A stretch of 7,152 nucleotides of DNA, taken from contig JALHNW010000090.1 in assembly GCA_022843345.1 (NCBI GenBank), positions 1 through 7,152 on the forward strand, in the 5' to 3' direction. The stretch's first letter is position 1, and each line of letters starts with the position of its first letter. Source of the stretch: Rubritepida sp. (GTDB taxonomy: Bacteria; Pseudomonadota; Alphaproteobacteria; Acetobacterales; Acetobacteraceae). A program made the position numbers and the translations under genes. The notes under the pieces were generated by a model. It did not search any database and had not been told where the DNA came from. It saw only the letters and a program-made list of their open reading frames with translations. This document shows, one piece after another, positions 5,218 to 7,152 of the stretch.

Positions 5218-6030
5218 ATGGAGGACGTCACGCGCTTCGCCCCCTCGCCCACGGGGCTGCTGCACCTGGGCCATGCCCGCGCGGCCCTTTTCGCCCGCGC
5301 GCTCGGCCGGCGCTGCCTGCTCAGGATCGAGGACATAGACGCCGCGCGCTGCCGCCCGGAATGTACGGCGGCGCTGCTGGAGGACCTGGCTTGGCTCGGC
5401 CTGGCCTTCGACGGCGCGGTGCGCGTGCAGTCGCGCCACTTCGCCGACTATGCTGCCGTGCTGGACGCGCTGCGCGGGCGCGGCCTGCTGTATCCCTGCT
5501 TCTGCACCCGCGCCGACATCGCCGCCGCCGCATCGGCGCAGCACGGGCCCTCGGGGCTGGTCTATCCCGGCACCTGCCGCGGCCGCGCCGATGCCGCGGC
5601 GCTGCTGGCCGGAGGCGCGCCGCACGCCTGGCGGCTGGACGTGGCGCGCGCGATGGCCGAGGCTGGCCCGCTGTCCTTCCACGAGCGCGGCGAGGGCCGC
5701 ATCCCCTGCGACCCGGCCGCCCACGGCGACGTCGTGCTGGCACGCAAGGACGTGCCCGCTTCCTACCACCTCTGCGTGGCGCATGACGACGCGCTCCAGG
5801 GCGTCACCTGCGTCACCCGCGGCGCCGACCTGAAGGAGGCCACGGCCATCCATCGCCTGCTGCAAGCCCTCATGCGCTGGCCCGAGCCGCGCTACGCCCA
5901 CCACCCCCTGCTGCTGGGCGCCGACGGCAGGCGCCTGGCCAAGCGCGACGGCGCGCCATCCCTGCGCGCCCTGCGCGAGGCGGGGCACGCGCCGGAAGCG
6001 GTGCGGGCCATGGCGGGCTGCGGCGCATGA
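5218..6030 (+). CDS. gluQ: Glutamyl-Q tRNA(Asp) synthetase GluQRS
   Basis: GluQRS activates glutamate and attaches it to the queuosine base at position 34 of tRNA(Asp). It is a paralogue of the glutamyl-tRNA synthetase catalytic core without the anticodon-binding domain. The 270 residues suit the family (about 270-310) and are far shorter than GltX. Visible motifs are FAPSPTGLLHLGH at 7-19 with the class I HLGH signature, RIEDID at 36-41 for substrate binding, the zinc ligands C94, C96, Y116 and C120 (CFC...YPGTC), and the degenerate KMSKS-type loop RLAKRDG at 239-245. The start is uncertain by four codons. ATG 5218 has GGTGG five bases upstream and is preferred; ATG 5206 is in frame and has no clear Shine-Dalgarno. 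The gene ends with an ATGA overlap into the EamA transporter. Queuosine genes are not in view, so their presence elsewhere is assumed. Confidence 0.93.
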   Translation: MEDVTRFAPSPTGLLHLGHARAALFARALGRRCLLRIEDIDAARCRPECTAALLEDLAWLGLAFDGAVRVQSRHFADYAAVLDALRGRGLLYPCFCTRADIAAAASAQHGPSGLVYPGTCRGRADAAALLAGGAPHAWRLDVARAMAEAGPLSFHERGEGRIPCDPAAHGDVVLARKDVPASYHLCVAHDDALQGVTCVTRGADLKEATAIHRLLQALMRWPEPRYAHHPLLLGADGRRLAKRDGAPSLRALREAGHAPEAVRAMAGCGA

Positions 6031-6911
6031 CGCAACGCACGACGGGCCTGCTGTTCCTGCTGCTCTGCGCCGTCGGCTGGGGCACCAACTGGCCGGTGGT
6101 GAAGCTGCTGCTGGCCGACATGCCGCCCATGGCCACCCGCGGCTATGCCGGGCTGCTGGCGGCCGGCGCCTTCATGCTGGGGGCCTGGGCGTTCAAGGTG
6201 CCGCTGGCCGTGCCGCGGCCGCTCTGGGGCCGGCTGGTGCTCTACGCACTGCTGAACGTGGGCGCGTGGATGACCTTCGTCACGCTGGCCCTGCTGTGGC
6301 TTTCCTCCTCCGAGGGGGTGATCCTGGGCTCGCTCACGCCGGTCATCGCCATGGCGCTGGCCTGGGCGATGCTGGGCGAGCGGCCCTCGGGCGGGAAGCT
6401 GCTGGGGCTGGTGCTGGCGGTGGGGTCCATCACCGTGCTCTTCGCCGGGCGCGGAGTGGCGGTGGGGGCGGGGATGCTGCCGGGGGCCGCGCTCATGCTG
6501 CTGGCCACCGGCCTCTTCGCCTTCGCCACGGTGCGCGCCAAGCGCAAGCCGCTGCCGCTGCACCCCGTCGCCGCGGCCGGCTGGCAGCTCGGCATCGGCA
6601 TGGCGCCGCTGCTCCTGTGGTCGCTCGCCTTCGAGACGGTGGACTGGGCGAACCTGCCCGGGCGCGACTGGGCGCTGCTGGCCTGGATGGCGGCGGTGCC
6701 GCTGGGCCTGGCCTACATGGGCTGGTTCGGCGCGCTGCAGCGCCTGCCCGCCGGCACCGCCAGCATGGGCACGCTGCTGGTGCCGGTGATCGGCGTGCTG
6801 GGCGGCGTGGTGATGCTGGACGAGGCGGTGGGCTGGCGCGAGGCGGTGGCGCTGGCCGGCACCATCGCCGGGGTTGCGCTGGCCCTTCGGCCGGGGGAGA
6901 CCGGGAAATGA
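6027..6911 (+). CDS. DMT-superfamily (EamA domain) inner-membrane transporter
   Basis: This 294-residue protein is a drug/metabolite transporter superfamily permease with the usual ten-helix layout and two EamA repeats. Segments are roughly 7-27, 36-56, 68-90, 95-117, 123-140, 146-168, 181-201, 215-236, 243-265 and 270-287. Family marks are GWGTNWPVVK in helix 1 and the paired ends of each repeat: LTPVIAMALAWAMLGERPSG at 103-122 and TLLVPVIGVLGGVVMLDEAV at 249-268, each with an acidic residue (Glu118, Glu266) just after the ninth or fourth helix. Members export amino acids, nucleosides or other metabolites, and the substrate cannot be told from sequence. The ATG overlaps the gluQRS stop (ATGA) and its own TGA overlaps the next ATG in the same way, so it is translated within the gluQRS operon. 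No functional link to tRNA modification is apparent. Confidence 0.93.
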   Translation: MTQRTTGLLFLLLCAVGWGTNWPVVKLLLADMPPMATRGYAGLLAAGAFMLGAWAFKVPLAVPRPLWGRLVLYALLNVGAWMTFVTLALLWLSSSEGVILGSLTPVIAMALAWAMLGERPSGGKLLGLVLAVGSITVLFAGRGVAVGAGMLPGAALMLLATGLFAFATVRAKRKPLPLHPVAAAGWQLGIGMAPLLLWSLAFETVDWANLPGRDWALLAWMAAVPLGLAYMGWFGALQRLPAGTASMGTLLVPVIGVLGGVVMLDEAVGWREAVALAGTIAGVALALRPGETGK

Positions 6912-7152
6912 CCACCCTCCCCCTCATCCGCCTGCTGCCCGACCGCGACCGCCGCGTGAAGCACGGCCACCCCTGGGTCTTCTCCAACGAGGTCGTCATG
7001 GACGCCGCCGCCCGCGCCCTGCCGCCGGGCGGCGCGGTGCGGCTGGAGGGCGCGGACGGCGTGCGCCACGGCGCCTGGCACTTCAACCCGCACAGCCTGA
7101 TCGCCGCGCGCATCCTGGACCGCCGGCGCGAGGAGGCGCCGGACGCTGCCTG
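6908..7152 (+). CDS. rlmI: RlmI-like class I SAM-dependent rRNA methyltransferase, 3'-truncated by window edge
   Basis: Only the N-terminal 81 codons are visible. They match the PUA domain of the RlmI/COG1092 family, which makes 5-methylcytosine at position 1962 of 23S rRNA in E. coli. The diagnostic segment is RVKHGHPWVFSNEV at about 16-29, followed by a beta-strand-rich stretch (GGAVRLEGADG, then HFNPHSLIAARIL). The Rossmann methyltransferase domain lies beyond the window. The start ATG (6908-6910) overlaps the transporter's TGA, and GGAG (6896-6899) precedes it by eight bases, a good Shine-Dalgarno. It is the third gene of gluQRS-transporter-methyltransferase. The family call is firm; the exact methylation site in this organism is inference. 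Confidence 0.85.
   Translation, partial: MTTLPLIRLLPDRDRRVKHGHPWVFSNEVVMDAAARALPPGGAVRLEGADGVRHGAWHFNPHSLIAARILDRRREEAPDAA

Noticed and set aside
5041..5988. Upstream extension of the HNH frame through the gluQRS region
   Set aside because: It lies opposite gluQRS, is Arg/Gly/Ala-rich, and the HNH family begins near the GTG that has a GGAGG site.
1..7152. CRISPR array, tRNA or rRNA genes
   Set aside because: No regularly spaced repeats, cloverleaf-like segments or rRNA signatures were seen on either strand.

Overview
The window is chromosomal DNA from a very GC-rich bacterium; one flanking line counts 43 G+C in 60. It is most likely an alphaproteobacterium, probably Rhodospirillales/Acetobacteraceae (Roseomonas-like). 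I base this on protein style (a DapD/DapE succinylase pair, the short alphaproteobacterial HNH protein, GluQRS and an RlmI-type methyltransferase), on the GC-rich codon choice and on tight 4-8 nt gene overlaps. The taxon is an inference from memory, not from a search.

Layout, left to right. (1) 1-615 (+): the 3' part of truA. (2) 616-3105 (-): a three-gene operon transcribed dapD > dapE > small membrane protein, linked by 8-nt and 4-nt overlaps. It converges on truA with no bases between the two stop codons. (3) 3106-3181: a short spacer with nested inverted and direct repeats and a weak candidate dapD promoter. (4) About 3182-4456 (+): one AT-rich gene of unknown function (35-38% G+C where I counted), strikingly unlike everything around it. 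Its TAA interlocks with the TAG of the next gene on the opposite strand. (5) 4453-5040 (-): a compact HNH endonuclease-family protein. (6) 5041-5217: a divergent promoter region. (7) 5218-7152 (+): gluQRS > EamA/DMT transporter > RlmI-like methyltransferase (cut by the window end), joined by two ATGA overlaps.

How the genes work together. DapD and DapE carry out the first and last steps of the succinylase branch that makes LL-diaminopimelate for lysine and peptidoglycan; the membrane protein coupled to them has no known role. TruA, GluQRS and the RlmI-like protein all modify RNA (two act on tRNA, one probably on 23S rRNA), so the region is mostly a translation and cell-wall housekeeping neighbourhood.

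The one item outside this picture is the AT-rich gene. It looks like a single horizontally acquired cargo gene set precisely between dapD and the HNH gene, with no visible transposase, integrase, tRNA or flanking direct repeat. The composition shift also reaches the first codons of dapD. I could not assign the protein to a family, and it is the best candidate here for something undescribed.
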